Part shown: positions 61,648 through 64,000 of the stretch, in pieces
Position numbering within the stretch: position 1 is the stretch's first letter
Layout of the letters: each line of letters opens with the position of its first letter
Assembly (NCBI GenBank): GCA_015039315.1
Contig: WIDE01000019.1
Coordinates: 152,279 to 216,278, forward strand
Origin: Clavulina sp. PMI_390
Taxonomy: Eukaryota; Basidiomycota; Agaricomycetes; Cantharellales; Hydnaceae
Length of the DNA: 64,000 nucleotides
Direction: 5' to 3'
The notes under the pieces: model-generated
Told to the model about the DNA's origin: nothing
Database searches by the model: none
Seen by the model: the letters and a program-made list of their open reading frames with translations, nothing else
Made by a program: the position numbers and the translations under genes

Positions 61648-62310
61648 AGTGTTTGAATGGGTGGCTAGCATTTACGATGAACATCTTTTGGGCTTTTTGG
61701 TAGCAGTTATCATATTAGTTTGTAGTTGCTTGACGATATTTCATGGACTGGCCATATCTTTCTCAAGGGTTTCAATGAGATATAACAAACAGCTGGTTTT
61801 TTTTATCTGGGCCTTTTACCTTGCACAAGAGCACCTTTTGCGCTGATGGAACCGTTCTGGACCGAGCTCAAATAATGTGTCATCGCAATGAGGGAGGTTT
61901 CGGTTGTACCCGCGGAGTATACCGGACGAACCGTTCTATGGCCCACAGATTCTCTCGACATGTTTTATCATCAGCTCTCAAGGGAGAAGCCGGTTATTAT
62001 GACAAATCGACTTGAATATGACTTCCTAATGCAGCAAAAACAGCCTCCTTCGGTGATAGTGCTCAACAAGACTGCGCAGCATGCTTACTGCCCGTCCCCG
62101 TTGGCAAACCTCACAACCACCATGAAGCTCAGAAAAATCATGTGGCATTTCCACCATGGGTCCTCCAAACTCTAGCCACCCTTACTCCTTATTCTGTACC
62201 GGAGCCTAACGACGCTTCAGCAGACGCTCTAAGTGACATTGAGCTCTCGGAAGATACGGACGACGCAAGCGGCGATGGGTGCTCTGCGTAACCGCGTCAA
62301 AACGGTGTGG
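61648..62310 (+). other. Possible exons of an unrecognised gene
   Basis: Protein-like segments in different plus-strand frames: one hydrophobic helix (HLLGFLVAVIILVCSCLTIF) at 61,680-61,740, LWPTDSLDMFYHQLSREKP near 61,935-62,000, and after an acceptor-like CTAATGCAG at 62,035 an exon ending in an acidic tail (ALSDIELSEDTDDASGDGCS) with stop near 62,290. They could be the 3' end of Y3-X or a separate, decayed gene. Confidence 0.3.
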
Positions 62311-62965
62311 CGGTTTAAATCTTGCTAGGTGCATGGTAAGTCGGTCGTGGATTCGTGGAAACCCCTGAGGGCTTTCGCGGCCGCTTACGCATCTCCGCGT
62401 GGCACAGTTGAGGGACTGGTGTGTCAAGTACGTCCGACCAAGTATACCCACCTAGATTATTTCACGGTCGTCAAGGATCTGTATTGAGGTCGTCTTGCTC
62501 GGGGGTCTGATCCTCATGACCAGTCACGCCCATCCCTCGTTTCTTGCACTGTTTTGCACCATTGCTTTCACAATATTAGGCTCAGCAGTCAATCTGTGAA
62601 TCCGCGAGCAGATGTTGCTGCAAGCCTCTCGCATGTGGCCCTCTTGACGATTTCTTCCCGAATTTATTGATGAGATGTTGCGATGATTTAGCAGGCAATG
62701 TCTGTTCCTGTGCAGCGCTCTTTCCTCGAGGCAGCGGCTCGTCGTCTAATTACTTGCCAACACGAATTTCCATGATGGCTTCACTCAATATTGACATGCG
62801 CAAGACACATGGATATATGCGAACCACCCTCAAGGTTGTCTTGGAATCGTTCGAGAATGCAGTGGGCTAAGTGCTGCGCGCCCTCTGTCATCAACCCACA
62901 TCAATCTTCACCCTCCCCCTCCCTAGTCTCTTACGAAAACACACCACATCGATCCCCTTAGGCTT
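62311..62965. other. Spacer before Y4
   Basis: 655 bp with no clear gene; a C/T-rich stretch precedes the Y4 start. Confidence 0.4.
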
Positions 62966-64000
62966 ATGTCACATTCCCCACCCAAGTCCAATGTACCCGC
63001 AGATATTGTGACTGGAGTTCACAACGAATGTAAGTCATCTCTTGATAGGAGTCCATCGCTGCTGACATTTGGAGCGAAGGCATGTACAATGTCTCGCCGC
63101 GGCAGAATCCTCGGCATAGGTTTACTAGCCTACCCACCCCCGCTTGTCGCCGATTTTCGCCCCGCAAGAGGGCTATTACAATCAATGGGGGAACACTGAG
63201 CGCTCCTCTCTCCCAAGGCCCCAACAAAGATCCCTCTCTCCTCGAACTCATCTCCGGGCAGTTGTTTGGTGTCGGGAACGTGTTAGATCAGTTCACGCAG
63301 TTTCAACGCGATGTGCAGTCGTTCTGTAACAAAACCGCGGATCATCTCTCACGTTACAAAGAAGCTCCTCGGGCTTCACCGGCTTCACCCGGCGCTATTG
63401 TCTCGAAAAGCAGCTCCATCACAAAACCTGCGTCTGATTTCCCGAGTGTGCAGGGATTCATCTACTTCGTCTTATTGTCCATCGTGAACACGCGTCTTTA
63501 TTGTGACATATTCCTTCCCTTTCACCCTTGTGCGAGTGTCAACGAGAATCGTCAACGAGAAGATGAATATCGTGCTGTTGTTGACAAGGGTGAGCGCAAC
63601 AACCTTTAGGACCCCAGCTCGTAAGCTAATCACCAAGTACTCCAGATCTGCAACCACAAGCCGCTGCCTGGAGGGCAAAGAATTATAGTAGTATTAACGA
63701 AAGGGTTGAGGATGGCGTATTAGCTGCTTACCTCAAAGGAATTTCAGGGGTTATTGTCAATGAGTTGATTGCTGCGCTCCAAGCACTGCCCGGCGAGCTC
63801 CCACTTTCAAAGGAGTTCAGTCGAGAGCTGGTGGCTCTTCTTCGTCGTGCGTATAACTGGAACCGCTTGATCAAAGTTGAGGTCCTTAATTATGATTTTG
63901 AGGTCTTCGTTGTCGAGCCTTCCTCTTTGTGGGAGCCTGTTCAAATGGAGCCATTTGAGCGCCTGAAGAGGGCCGTAAGTTCAGGAGCCAGTGTGGTGTC
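62966..64000 (+). CDS. Y-family protein, copy Y4, 3' partial
   Basis: Fourth Y copy, cut by the window end. Exon 1 from 62966 (MSHSPPKSNVPADIVTGVHN), exon 2 from about 63074 with NVSPRQNPRHRFTSLPTP, RKRAITINGGTLSAPLS, NVLDQFTQFQRDVQSFCNKT, TKPASDFPSVQGFIYF, YCDIFLPFHPCAS. Exon 3 from 63646: DLQPQAAAWRAKNYSS, LPGELPLSKEFSRELVALLR, KVEVLNYDFEVFVVEPSSLW. Unlike Y1-Y3, intron 2 (63590-63645) has an ordinary GT donor. Whether it ends in a CC tail or in module X lies beyond the window. Confidence 0.78.

Noticed and set aside
61649..61846. Single-helix membrane protein
   Set aside because: One hydrophobic stretch right after the Y3-X frame; no homology and unclear start, so kept only as a possible exon.

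Overview
This window is fungal nuclear DNA. Genes are dense and broken by many short (about 50-70 nt) GT-AG introns. Gene content (a Ubc2/Ste50-type adaptor with SAM, RA and two SH3 domains, a spliced U2AF large subunit, tropomyosin, a TEY MAP kinase) points to a basidiomycete, probably Agaricomycetes. Placement nearer to Cantharellales/Rhizoctonia-like fungi is only a guess.

Positions 1 to about 25,270 form a conserved housekeeping block: ribosomal protein uS19/RPS15 (5' cut by the window), V-ATPase subunit G, symplekin/Pta1, an Slt2/Mpk1-type MAP kinase, U2AF large subunit, IPI3, the Ubc2/Ste50 adaptor, a UPF0662/DUF2408 protein, tropomyosin, methionine-R-sulfoxide reductase MsrB and ribosomal protein eS4/RPS4. 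Several pairs are divergent with very short shared promoters (118 bp between V-ATPase G and symplekin; 85 bp between IPI3 and Ubc2).

A 3.2-kb stretch without recognisable genes (25,270-28,526) separates this block from an accessory region. That region begins with a secreted MACPF-domain protein. From 31 to 64 kb it is dominated by two repeated families. The first is four minus-strand Hsp70-like (HSPA12-type) ATPase genes, here A, B, C and D, which share exon structure and an upstream DNA element 320-365 bp before the start codon. The second is four plus-strand copies (Y1-Y4; Y4 is cut by the window end) of a family I do not recognise. It is mostly helical in appearance, and Y1 and Y2 end in a proline-rich linker and a cysteine pair. 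A third module, here called X, occurs with a TPR C-terminus just upstream of Y2 and fused to the end of Y3; a decayed piece of the X-TPR gene lies upstream of Y1. Y1-Y3 share a GC-AG intron. X, TPR and Y therefore look like a recurring unit, and this is the best candidate in the window for an undescribed system. Its function is not known from the sequence.

Three ordinary genes interrupt the accessory region at 51.4-56.3 kb: an amino-acid permease, the ESCRT-II subunit VPS25 and an intron-containing tRNA-Tyr. They are followed by a probably frameshifted F-box gene.
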